A DNA stretch of 64,000 nt from Meconema thalassinum (taxonomy: Eukaryota; Arthropoda; Insecta; Orthoptera; Tettigoniidae). A program made the position numbers and the translations under genes. Numbering within the stretch: position 1 is the first letter of the stretch; the number at the start of each line of letters is the position of its first letter. The stretch is taken from positions 286,497,065 to 286,561,064 of the forward strand of contig OX336395.1 in NCBI GenBank assembly GCA_946902985.2, written 5' to 3'. Positions 41,348-52,326 of this stretch are shown here, one piece after another. The notes beneath the pieces were generated by a model. It did no database searches, was not told the DNA's origin, and saw only the letters and a list, made by a program, of their open reading frames with translations.

Positions 41348-42146
41348 TATGTGGGCAGGGGCGCACCCAGACTTTTGGTTTGGAGGGGGCTTTCCTCAAT
41401 AACATGATTTCAGCTATGGAAAGAAAATGTGTCCATTTTATTCTTGTACTTGTATATTTGAGATCATAAGCATAAAAAGATATTCTATAAGATCAAGCAT
41501 ACTGTAGAATTCTCTGTTAAAACCAATACAAAAGATGCTATTGGACTGGAGATTATTTCAACAGAATGTGCATTGGTTGTATACAAATTTTAGTTACAGT
41601 GCCATTGAGCTAAGGTTATACAAGTAATAAAAAGGGACTGCATGATTTTTATCAAGAATTAACTTTTGATCACGATCAGAGTGATAACGACTGGATTGCT
41701 CTGCTCACTATTATCATAACTGTATACCCAGCTGCCAGGATCGTCAGATTGATGTGTAACATCAATTATCTGCTATCATTTATTAAGTTTTGAGTTGTTT
41801 ATACCAAGAACTATTATAGGTTTTAGGAAATTAATAACAACATTTTGATTTTGAATATGTAAATTTAATTGGAACTAAAAATTACATTTTAAAAATTACG
41901 AGATGTAATTTTACACCATAGTGTTATAGAGTGTAACAAATATTTTATGTACTGTACATGAAAATATATGTTATTTTAAGTTTCCTTAATAACTAACATT
42001 ATAATAAAAAATCTTAAAACATTTCTAGATTTTCACGTTGAACTTAATTACACAGGCTGAATGCAAGTTTAAACAAATAGTTGAATACAAATCATGTGTT
42101 AATTAATTAACATTAACGTTGTTTGAATAAAGCGGAAACTCAAATT

Positions 42147-43032
42147 TCACAGAACAAAATCCAGCCGCCTAGCAGATTTTTTCAAAACAGAAACTACCTC
42201 TGTACTGGTGACTTCAATTTCGCGGTGAATATTCAGTGCTGCTAGATCAGTCAGCCTGACTGCACCCATGGTATTCCTAAGGTATGTTTTCAGCCGACGT
42301 AGTGTAGAAAATGACCTCTCAGCAGTGCTTGTAGTCACAGGGATAGTACACAAAATTCTCAACAATGTGTGGATATTAGGAAACAAGTCCTTGTCAAATA
42401 GATTCAACACATCAATTGCGTTTTTAGGGTTATTAGCGTGGGTCTTGATGCTCTTGTGCCGAAGTTCAAACTCAGCCTTAAGCAGGCCTTGTTTGTTTCC
42501 TCCACTTTCAATTTTCATTGTTATAAAAATTACACAGCTGTAAGAAATCAAGTTGCATTCTTTCTGGGAAGGTTTCTTTATGTGTATGTGATGCATTGGC
42601 TGATGGCAGTAAGCACTCAAAACTCTTTAATAAGTCTTTATGTTTGATGAATCGAGATTCCAATGAAATAATGAAAGAGTCAATCCAAGGGATGAAAACA
42701 TATCTTTTATATTATAATTCTGGAGTTTCTGCTGGTATGTCGCTTCTGTTCAGTTGTCTTCCAACTGTTCGATGCATAGAAATTATTGAACCGCAGTTAT
42801 TAGCAATTTTGGTAGCTTCTTCAAACAACGAGTGAAATTCTTGATCTGCATTTTTTCTTAGAGATTTTAAGCGTTCTATCACAGTTTCAGCGTGTGTAAT
42901 TGCAGACGATAAATCTAAATCAGTTCCCTGAAGCTTTTTTCTTACGTTTACTGTGTAACCAAGCAGTTTTTCTGATGCCAAGAGAGAAATTATAAATTCA
43001 CCTTGACTTAAGGAGTTTAGTAGTATTAGAGC
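42147..43032 (-). pseudogene. hAT transposase C-terminal half with dimerisation domain
   Basis: FIISLLASEKLLGYTVNVRKKLQGTDLDLSS (to 42712) is the helix after the RW block. After a frame break come EFELRHKSIKTHANNPKNAI, LFPNIHTLLRILCTIPVTTS and TAERSFSTLRRLKTYLRNTM, the hAT C-terminal dimerisation domain. The end is ALNIHREIEV...ARRLDFVL-stop at 42147. The dimerisation signature is complete, so a protein from a repaired copy elsewhere could recognise related ends; this copy cannot cut DNA. Confidence 0.8.
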
Positions 43033-43554
43033 TTATGAAGAAGGTTCCCTATCATTCCAGTTTTTAATCTCCTCTAACGCTACTTCAAGAGGTTGCAGCA
43101 GTTCTTTCAAAACAGAAATAGCATCGTGCCTTTGTACCCATCTCGTTGGACAAAGCTGCAGGAGTTTTTTCTTGTTGGTTTCAAGATTTACCTCAGATTC
43201 AATGCACTGTTTTAAAACTGCTTGTCTTTTAGCTGTGTTTAAAAAATCCCACAACTTCTCCACTATTCCAAAGCAGTCCCTGATTAATACAACCTCAGAC
43301 GCGGTCGACAATGCCAGAGATTTGTCAATCGGTTTCATTCGGCAGTCCATAACTTTTTTAAAGTTAGCTGCGCTTACACATGAGTCTTTATGATACTGCG
43401 AGTTTGCATGTTTTTCAAACTTTTCTAGTGCTTTTTTCCAGGTACAAAAACCTTCTTCAACAAGTTGTCCAGTATGTAGAGCGTTACTCTTACCTACTTC
43501 TTTTTTTTGTTGAAAAAAAAAGCATACAATGGACACAGTATGCTGAGTCTTCAA
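43033..43554 (-). pseudogene. hAT transposase, zinc finger end fused to later core segment
   Basis: KSNALHTGQLVEEGFCTWKK then KALEKFEKHANSQYHKDSC completes the zinc finger (H...H...C). Immediately after IDKSL the protein jumps to ALSTASEVVLIRDCFGIVEKLWDFLNTA and LCPTRWVQRHDAI, the part after the HSLNL block. The region with the first catalytic Asp and the YDN block is missing, so an internal deletion removed a few hundred codons. It ends at a stop after NWNDREPSS (43033). Confidence 0.75.
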
Positions 43555-43943
43555 TTCCAGAATACGAAAGCCAGGTATATTTCTTTAGCCATGAAAACGA
43601 AAATTTTCGTTGTTGGTTCCCATGTGATCTAAAAGGAAAGTTAAAGTTGCTCTGAGGAACCCATTTGTCAATCAAAACTTTGAACTTTTCATTGTCCGTC
43701 AACACTTTGTTTTTAAATAAACCAATGTCCAAATCCATGTTATGTTTAGTTACAACGACCTTAGACCTGCTCACATTTGCCTCTGAGCCCTCCCCTGATG
43801 AAAAACTTGGCTGTTTTTCTATGCTTGCAGTCCTTGTTAACAATTCTTTTATTGATTTTTAACGGTTTAAAGTAGTTTTGCATGTTTGACTTTCTTTTGT
43901 CTCCCATTACTACTAGTCCAATTGGACACACTACGAACACCAA
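43490..43943 (-). pseudogene. hAT transposase N-terminus with TTF-type zinc finger
   Basis: The protein starts MGDKRKSNMQNYFKPLKINK (ATG near 43907), shifts frame near 43790 into SFSSGEGSEANVSRSK, and continues to DKWVPQSNFNFPFRSHGNQQ and RKFSFSWLKKYTWLSYSG...AYCVHCMLF. The KYpWLxYS and CVxCxLF phrases mark the TTF-type zinc finger of this hAT branch, the DNA-binding part. The finger continues across another frameshift at about 43500 into the next segment. Confidence 0.75.
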
Positions 43944-44367
43944 TAGCCAATAGAAAATACAAACACAACAACAATCAATGAATTAAATTTTTACAAACAC
44001 CACGACTGACTTGACGCCTGACACAGAGCACAGCACAATACCTTGGGGAGAGAAATTTTCACCGCTGTCCCACGCACATCTTGCTCCGAGCATAGTTACG
44101 ACAACAGCCGGAAATATCCGATCGTGTTGTGTTTACAATATATATTATTATCACTCAAGTGTTGCATAAATATAGGCCTAACATAATTCTATTTTAAACC
44201 AGAAGAAAATCGCAAAATGTTCCAACGTTCCAACACTAAACATTCTAGAGCCCGTTATGCAATCAATTTTCTTGAAAGATATCATCAATGTTTTTAAAGT
44301 GTTCAGGTTTTTAGGGGGGGCTTAAGCCCCCAAAGCCCCCCCCCCTGGGTGCGCCCCTGTATGTGGG

Positions 44368-45149
44368 TATGTATATTTGTTCCGTATACAAATCTACACC
44401 GTTCCACCAATCTCAACCAGATATTGCATACACATAGTTTAGGACCCAGAAGGAACGGCTGCCTACATGAATTTTCGATAGTCTTCCACATTCTTCTGAT
44501 ATCGGCCTATTTGCACTCGAGCAAAGGCTAATGAATTCAGAAAATTAACTTAGGAAGGAACGGCAAGGCCGGCCATCTCTATGGCAACAGTAGCACAAGA
44601 CGGGTCCACCACGTTTCATTCTATCTCGGTAAGAGGCCATGCCACTCAATTTTCTCCACGGCAACACTACCTTAAGAAATGATAACCAGATTTCCAGCTG
44701 TCTCTGTAAAGAGCCATTCTACTCCATTTTCTCTATGACTACAGTCAAGACGTAAACACCAGGTCATGGGCCTCCATTTTCTATCCAAACCACGATAAGA
44801 ATATTAGGTATCTGAACGCCTTATAAATCTGAATACGTAGTTTTTTTTAATTTTTAATAACAGAGCTCGATGTAGGGAATTAAAATGGCTAACCCTGCAC
44901 GCGACCTAACGTAACAACGGTTATAGATATCATCACGAAACTTAGTATTGAGATTAAATGAGCTTAAATGATTCTGTTATTGTTGATTGATTTAGAGGAT
45001 TGGCGATATCATGGCCATGTAGCCCCATGAACTTAAGTGTGTATGATTTTTTTCTGATAACCAGTGTTACTGTGATGGCGGTAGTAGTGTGTGTATTTGT
45101 AATTCAGGCAAGGATTAAAAATGAGGTTGCTGTTGCCTTCAGTTAGAAA
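44368..45149 (+). other. Host intron 3, unassigned
   Basis: The start continues the dispersed repeat interrupted by the hAT element (TATGTATATTTGTTCCG). Otherwise there is no gene. Confidence 0.4.
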
Positions 45150-45340
45150 CTATCCCTGTATTTGCTTCGAGTAGAAGTGGGAAACCACGGAAAACATCTT
45201 CCAAATTTTGCCACGGGAGCGCAGTGTACCCATTTCCAGCTCTCAGACCAGAATTAAAATTTCTTGGCAGAGCCGGATTCAAACTCGGACTTCCAAGGCG
45301 ACAGCCGAGAATGTTAGCGGCTAATCCACGTGGTCGTCTA
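45150..45340 (-). repeat. tRNA-derived SINE
   Basis: On the minus strand the head is GACCACGTGGATTAGCCGC, the B box is GAGTTTGAATCCGGC, and the body core is GATGTTTTCCGTGGTTTCCC. It is the same SINE superfamily as near 6 kb, more diverged. Confidence 0.6.
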
Positions 45341-45920
45341 AATGTGACATTTTGGGTCTAATGTCATACTCTTGATGCCGCTGCTGTTACGGGAGATTTT
45401 GAATCTTTACCTTATGACGGAAGGTATCACGAGCAATATATTGTATTGTTGTGTTATACTCTCCGTTAAGGTGTGTTCTACTACTAATATGTTTACGCTT
45501 ATGTTTTATTAATCCTAATGTTTTTATGCTGCATTGTTTTAATTGTTGACATTGTTAACCTGTACCGGCTATCTTTTGTATTACAAATCAGGAATACAGT
45601 AACTGCGATAAGACTTCACTAAGACTAACAGAACCAGAATATTTTGTAGCAACCAAAATGAAACAGTAACCTAAAATGATTAACCACGCTGTGAACACTC
45701 CCTCTTTTCTACTTAAGACATGACTATAAGAGTAAATAATTTGTACAGAAAATTACCTCCTTCACTGCCCACAACAGATACAGTACCGTAGCAAACCTAC
45801 AGGTAACTGACGTCACCAGTAATTCTCATAGTAATCATTAGAAGCCATGACCAGGCTCCTTTTGTACTTAAACATGGGTGCTTTCAAATTACGTTTTTCG
45901 TACATCAAAAAACAACATCC

Positions 45921-46393
45921 ATACTAATATATAAAAGTGAGATGGTATGTGTCTGTGTGTCTGTGTATTACTCGATCACCAAAGGACCACCGGTCCGATT
46001 TACATGAAATTTTACGTGGAAGTAGCTGATTTGCCTGGTAAATATGTAGGCTACTTTTGATTTCAATACTTTGCACTTTCAATCATTCATATTTCAATTT
46101 CAAATAAAAAGAGAACGCTAAGAAATAGCAAACTTTTGATGGCATATACTAGGTTTAAAATTTAAATTTCTATCAGAATGGTCCGTGTCACTTTTCGTGT
46201 ATCTCCAACTGTTAGCGAGTAAATCCTAATTGAGTGCTATAAAACAAGGTCACTGCCAAGCGGTGTAGCTGGACAAAATGTTCCATCCTTACTCTCTCTC
46301 CGCGCAGCACCTCGCCTATCCCCTGTTTTAACTGTCACCTTTAAATTTCAATATATTTATGACCAGTAGCGAAGCACGGGTACTTCAGTTAGT
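45921..46393 (+). repeat. Dispersed repeat with ATATATAAAAGTGAG start and GAAGCACGGGTAC end
   Basis: Its ends mirror those of 18753-19245 in the opposite orientation. The end motif GCGAAGCACGGGTAC is followed by TTCAGTTAGT. Non-coding, class unknown. Confidence 0.45.
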
Positions 46394-47542
46394 TTGAAAT
46401 AAATCTTGGATCCTATGTCAAAGCTTCAAAGTTGTAATTCTAAATCACTGAAGGAGGGTTAAAACTATACATGATAGAAACAACATTATTAATTGTAATT
46501 TTCTTCTGATACTCTATGTGACCACATTCATTAATGATTTTCAAACAAAATCAACAGACCTCTCTTGGTATGAGCGGGGTTAATCTTTTATAATAATGGT
46601 CATTGTCACCGCAGTAAGAACTGTTTCTGCCTGATTTTTGGATGGTAGTCTCTGCTGGTGATATCACAGGGTGAAAGAAACACTGACTCATGTCCTTCAA
46701 TATTTTTAAGTTTTGCACCGAAGGAAAACTTTTGTTGTGTATGAATAAGTCTTTGGCATATAATGTATGACAGTTCCTGGTGTCTTAATATAGTTGCCTA
46801 CTAAAACAAGAAAGGCTTCCTAAGAAATCTAACCAGGAGGATTGAACACCATCCAGGCGAGCCTTAAGAAGGGAACACATGATGATTTATGACGGTTTGC
46901 AGCATTACGTTTCACCTTTGTTGGCCGCCTGAATAAATGTGAAGGTGCTGATTTTTGGAAAACAAATTATATTTCCCTCTACCCCAATAACTGCTGTTGA
47001 TATATATTATGTGAATTCATCAGGCTTACTGCTTGCAGGTGTCAGTGGCAATGTTTATGTTACATAGTCTAAACTTAACTCACTCCATAGGCACTTAATT
47101 TACTTACTTAAATCTTTTTGAAAAATTAATAGCCTTAATCAAAAATTGTGCTGTGTATTGTCTAAAATTTCTTGTAGAGTTTTGCATATCTGGTATGTAT
47201 GAGTGATTTATATATATTCATTCTCATAAGCTGATATGGTACAACTATTGAGTGCCTAGTCGCGTGTTATTGATCTGTGCATGTATTAAGTCCTGTGGCT
47301 AAAATGGATGTAAAGGTTGGACCAGTAGCGTAAAATCCCCTTATAGTCTTACTCCTGGAATTTGTAAAATAAATGTTCTTACGTCATTCCTTTAGCCTAT
47401 TACTCTCTTAAGAGCACTGTTCTCCACATTATCTACCACAATTAGATTTATTTTATGTATAAAGGAGTGATGGCTGTTGTTGTTCATTCTGTAGATGTGT
47501 AAGATGATAGGAAATAAATGAATAATTCCTTCTTGTCGCTAG
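46394..47542 (+). other. Host intron 3, right part
   Basis: Nothing recognised. It ends in the pyrimidine-rich acceptor of exon 4. Confidence 0.4.
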
Positions 47543-47601
47543 GACACAAAAAGAGAAGCCCAGAATGAAGAGAATGACGCAAACAAAATTCATCTAAATG
47601 A
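47543..47601 (+). CDS. Host gene exon 4
   Basis: The acceptor CCTTCTTGTCGCTAG|GAC and donor GA|GTAAGT enclose DTKREAQNEENDANKIHLN plus two bases (phase 2). It is compatible with exon 3 (phase 0) and again charged. The third intron (7,479 bp) holds the 3-kb hAT element. The next exon would have to begin with one base completing Glu or Asp; I could not find it. Confidence is limited by the short length. Confidence 0.45.
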
Positions 47602-49460
47602 GTAAGTAGAAAACATAATAAGGAAAGGATTTCTGTCTGTTTTATGTACGCAAATCAAAAATGATGAATGTGAATAAGGTTTGTTGGAAAATCAAACATC
47701 GTCTTATTATATCTTTCATTGAACGTAATTGTTTTAGTTATTGCCAGTCATAAGTGGATATAGATATTCACTTTATATTTAGCAGCCCACAAATTATCCA
47801 TTCTCGTACAGAGTTCTCACCGTTGGAGGTAAATAAGAAACCAGCCGGACAAATCAACCCTTTTGGAGCATGGTATTATTATTATTATTATTATTATATT
47901 ATTATTATTTTCCTTCACCGGAAAATAACATTAATAAATATATTCTCCAATTATCATTTAGTCCTATTGAGTGTTTTTTTAAACAATTCTGTTCCACGTG
48001 ATGTTAAAGTTAAAGGTATACAGAGGCTTATGAAGGGTGAATTTCATTGAATATTGTATTTTCACAATGTGCCCCATCCTGTCGTAACAAGTTCCAAATG
48101 TACTCTGCGAGGGTGTTGATATAGAAAACTTTCATTTTGCGTCTACGATAGAATATCTGATGGTGGGAATGGTGAGTTATGAAATTATACAAATTACCCT
48201 GTCATAGGGTGTGCGTTTTCTTGTCAGTAATTGGAACAGCATATTTAAGACAAAATCTGATGATATTTGGAAACATGGAAATTGTTGGAACTGATGCAAA
48301 GAATGAAAATCAAACACACCGGTTCCGTTTAGATGCACCAGTCACATTCTGCACTAATTTGGTTGTGTACATTTCGGGGAGTTCTAGAAGATGTAGCTTT
48401 ATATTATATACTCTCCAATTTCGGGAAGAGTGTATCGTGTGATTCTGTCGTATCTTGTCATTAACCGACGAATCTGGAGGAGTTTTTCACTGGTGTTATT
48501 AGTGTACTGTCATACAACTAATGATATAACCTTCAAGAACCAAATCGGAGTACTAATAGGCTAAAATTACCTGGAAATTTCAGACTGAAATATTTCGCAA
48601 GGTATTTCCAGTATCCCAGTCAATTTTGGACGATGGGTTTGTGGAAGAAAAAAATGTGAACGATGTTGGAGGAGAAAGTCAAATGTTTGATCTAAATGAT
48701 ATCAAGTCGATGAGGCTTTAGTACAGGAAGTAAAGCCCTGTATATGATATTTGGTGCACCCCGCGACTCCCATTATCTCTCCCTGAATGCGCTGGTTATC
48801 CCGGACAGCCGGGTTCCCATCATCTTTTCACATTAATCGACAATTTGACATTCAAGAAATTACCCGGTAAAACATAAGCAATACATTATTATATAGAGCT
48901 GAACATTTGTCTGTTTCAACAATCTGAACCTGTAACACTGTTCATAAAATTTAGGATAGACCGTTTCAAGAATCTGAATCAAGTTTTACGGACTTACCTT
49001 TCGAAACCCTGCGGGTAATACACTCTGTATGTCCCGATGTTTAAATCATGTTTTAAGGCCCAATGAAATTATCACAAAGGAGGAAATTGCAAAAACAGTT
49101 TCATCTTGCGTCGCGTACAAAATACAGTCACGGGAAGTAATTTGTAAAAAAATATTTAGGACTCTTTAAGCAGATATCATCTGTATTATGCATGACTGTA
49201 GACCACATCTGTGCACTAAATCTTAGACCTCTGTTTAAGTTCAAAGGTGTTCGCTCAGCACATTGAAGTTATCAGCTGCAATACATGTATGTCCCTTCAA
49301 TATTTTTGTTGTACAATTTATTTCCTACAGCGCTATGCGGTAAATGACGGCACTACTCCTCTCTATTTTTTTCCTAACATCCAATGAGATATAGGCAGCA
49401 TCTTTTATTTTACTTACTACACTTTGTATTTTTTTCAATTCGTTTGTAATGCTAGTAATT
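47602..49460 (+). other. Region after exon 4
   Basis: (TTA)n lies at about 47873-47908. There is a possible terminal coding exon at 48584-48721. No transposon is recognised. Confidence 0.35.
48584..48721 (+). CDS. Possible alternative terminal exon of the host gene
   Basis: After ATTTCAG comes a 45-codon open frame, TEIFRKVFPVSQSILDDGFV, EEKNVNDVGGESQMFDLNDI and KSMRL, closed by TAG. Its acidic composition matches exons 1-4. In this frame it joins exon 3 (phase 0) but not exon 4 (phase 2), so it would be an alternative ending, or chance. Confidence 0.25.
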   Translation, partial: TEIFRKVFPVSQSILDDGFVEEKNVNDVGGESQMFDLNDIKSMRL

Positions 49461-49472
49461 ACATGTGTCAGT

Positions 49473-49783
49473 CAAAGTCAACCCCTGGCACTATACAACC
49501 CATGACGGGCTAAGGCCGACCAAGCGACCGCTGCCCAGCCATTCGGCCTGCAGATATTGGGGTGACGCGTGATCAGCGCGTCGGGTCCCCTCGGCCGTTA
49601 ATCTTGGTTTTCGTGACCGGGGCGCTGTCTCACTGTCAGACAGCTACTCAATTGTCCTCACGAGGCTGAGTGCACCCCGTTACAACCCTCATGTCAGTTT
49701 TAAAATCCCTGACGGAGTCGGGGATCGAACCCGGGGCCTCCGGGTGAGAGGCAGGCGCGCTACCCCAACACCACGGGGCCGGC
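49473..49783 (-). repeat. tRNA-derived SINE with 12-bp TSD
   Basis: It is flanked by identical ACATGTGTCAGT at 49461-49472 and 49784-49795. On the minus strand the head is CCGGCCCCGTGGTGTTGGGG with the A-box-like TAGCGCGCCTGCC, and the B box is GGTTCGATCCCCGAC. The body is about 311 bp, ending in GGTTGACTTTG. This is a different SINE family from the one near 6 kb. Confidence 0.85.
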
Positions 49784-49795
49784 ACATGTGTCAGT

Positions 49796-50931
49796 AGTTA
49801 GTAAATATCCGTTTCGATGTTCATTATTATCATTATCATTAGGGGATAATGGCCTGGATGTTTCGTCCATTATACTATTCATCACCACCAGAAAAAGTCT
49901 TCCTCAGCTGTTATTTTCCCCATTAGTTCGTAATTTTAATTTGTCAGTTCAGTAGTAGTATTCATTATCATCCATAAAACACATGAATTAATTCACCGGG
50001 CGAAGCGTGGTACTACTGCTAATGTTATTATACATTGTATGTAATCGCCAAAGCTATAAGCCTCAGAATGTGAGTAGTTCAGTTGGATTCAGGGAATATG
50101 TGTCAAAAGGGTTTAACGCTGATTGAAAGTCGCTATACACAACAAACCGCACTTTGAGTCGCTTTCTATGTTACCTAAATTTCATGCGTTACTTTTGGTT
50201 GTAGGTAGTATCGTGCGAACATGATAACAACCATATTTTTGGTGTTCTTTAACTCGGTCTTCACTTGGAAGAGCCGTCAAACATCCATCGCAAAACGCGG
50301 CCTTAGATGAATATTTCGTTATCTGTGGTCGAAAAAGTCTACTTAAATCGTTTATCCAGCATTAGTGGATGTTTACGTGTCTGGCACTCTCTGTATCAGA
50401 CAACTGAGGTGTATGGCAAGTTCTCTTTTTATACATATTTTTTGCTCCTCAATTCCACGCGTAACTGTTTACCACCTAAGTTTAGGAGTGTAGAATAATA
50501 CGGGTAGGATTATCCATGGGATTATTAAGTTTCGAGATTAGCGCCTCATTATCATCATTTCCCATAGTTATATTTGCCTTATTCTCCTTGTTCCATTTCG
50601 GTAAATGGATATGTGATGAACCTCTTAGAGGAATATAATTAGAAATGTGTATTTCTAGCTGAAGAACATTGATTAACGCCCAGCTGGAATCCATGTGTTA
50701 AAACGTTCCTCTCATGGAGTTGATAGCGTCAGAAAATACTGATGATTGTTGTCGACAAGAGTCGGTTTATGAACCTGTTCTGTGTTTTAAAGGAATTTGT
50801 AACATAAATTTCATTGCTACAAAATATGTTGACATAGTCAGCAAATGTTCGAAATTTATTTTCAGGGCCTGATGTTTTGTCATTGTTCTTGCTAGCAACC
50901 AAACATCCTTTGATTTGACAGATTTTACAAC
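49796..50931. other. Unassigned region
   Basis: (ATT/ATC) microsatellite near 49820. A lone repeat end CCGGGCGAAGCGTGGTAC at about 49996. No gene. Confidence 0.4.
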
Positions 50932-50933
50932 TA

Positions 50934-52324
50934 CACTGCCGGAAAAAAAATTAGGTCACCCTTTTAGAGGTTACCAATTCACTCAAGATTTATTGTGACA
51001 ACAGTGCATATGGAGTGAATGAAATTATTAAACATACAGATCAATAGGTCAAGCGGTTCAGGGATACCAGGTATCGACCCATGCTGAATCACCCATATTA
51101 GTACGAGGGTAGTCTCCATGGGCGGCAATGCAGGTACTGACTCTAGCATCCAGTCGATCATACAGATGGCGAATACTGTCTTGGGATACGTTGTTCCGCG
51201 TCTGCTCGATCTGTTCACACAGTTCTGTAAGAGTTGTGAGTGGACGAGTCGCACGAGTCACTTGTCGGCCCATCATGTTCCACACGTTATCGATTGGCGA
51301 CAAGTCAGGCGATCGTGCTGTCCAGGAAAGTTGCTGTACGTCTTGCAGTGTAAGTTGAGTTGCACGGGCAGTATGTAAGCGAGCATTATCCTATTGAACA
51401 ACACATCCCCTTCCTGTTACAAGAACGGCAAAATAACGTGTCTAACAACATCCTGCACGTACTGGGTGCTGGTTAGCGTTCCATCTACAAACACCATAGG
51501 TGAACGAGAGTTGTAACATATCGCACCCCAGACCATAAGGCTAGGGGTAGGGCTGGTGTGTCTTGGACGAATGCTCTCTACGAGACAACGCTCACCAGGC
51601 CTACGTCGAACGCGCCAACGACCATCACTTGCGTGCAGCCAGAATCTGCATTCATTGCTGAAGACCACGACGCGCCATTCCATCTTCCAAGTGATCCTCT
51701 GACGGCACCAGTCGAGCCGTGCCCGTTGATGGTGTGGCGTGAGTGGAAGACGGGCTACAGGTGTGCGTGCCCGTAGTCCCACTGCTAGTAACCGGTTCGC
51801 AACAGTTCATGTTGACACTTCTGGGCTCACAAACCCTCGTAGCTGTACGATCTGCCACTGCTGTCCTTACAATACGACGATCCTGGCGGAAATCTGTGCT
51901 GCGTGGACGTCCAGAACCTCGTCTACGGGTGTGAAAATTTTCACGTGACCACTGATACAAGCATCGTTGCACTACGGACACAGCAAGTCCATCTTGTGAG
52001 ACAATTCTCCGAAAGGAACATTCCGCCACTCTGGAGGCCAGAATGTGACCCTTTTCAAACTCGCTTAGTTGGCTGTAAGAAGCACGAGTGCGTCTCCGTT
52101 GCATTGTTCCTGCTTGCTTCACACGTTTGCATCACAATGGGCCGTATGGCTGTGAGCTTTCCCTATTAAAGGCGCTCTGATAGCTATGCCACTACGCTAT
52201 CTATTGGCGGACGACGTTGACACCCTTATCAGTACATCTACTATCTCCTAGATGGCATTTACCCTCATCGGATCAAAATTGACGACATCTTTTCAGGTGA
52301 CCTATTTTTTTGTTTTCGGCAGTG
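50934..52324 (-). mobile_element. Tc1-like DNA transposon (1,391 bp) with TIRs and TA duplication
   Basis: The left end CACTGCCGGAAAAAAAATTA and the right end, CACTGCCGAAAACAAAAAAA on the minus strand, both lead to TAGGTCACC. Each is flanked by TA (50932-50933, 52325-52326). It carries one transposase gene on the minus strand and an AATAAA signal (minus strand, about 50989). Confidence 0.93.
51058..52122 (-). pseudogene. Tc1-like transposase, frameshifted
   Basis: From the ATG at 52122, RRTRASYSQLSEFEKGHILA and LAVSVVQRCLYQWSREN form the helix-turn-helix DNA-binding part. After a frameshift near 51800-51860 the catalytic part continues with MGLRARTPVARLPLTPHHQR and VVVFSNECRFWLHASDGRWR, where Asn replaces the usual first catalytic Asp. 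SLMVWGAICYNSRSPMVFVDG follows, then DNARLHTA preceded by an in-frame stop near 51395. It ends with SPDLSPIDNVWNMMGRQ, with Asp where the family has Glu. Two catalytic substitutions, one stop and frameshifts mean it is dead. Confidence 0.88.
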
Positions 52325-52326
52325 TA

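Larger units (their letters stand above)
41356..44359 (-). mobile_element. hAT element with perfect 15-bp TIRs and 8-bp TSD
   Basis: CAGGGGCGCACCCAG at 41356-41370 is mirrored exactly at 44345-44359. The flanks are TATGTGGG at 41348-41355 and 44360-44367. The 3,004-bp element encodes a ZMYM1-like hAT transposase on the minus strand with the catalytic core deleted. Perfect ends suggest a recent insertion or mobilisation in trans. It lies in intron 3 of the host gene. Confidence 0.93.
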
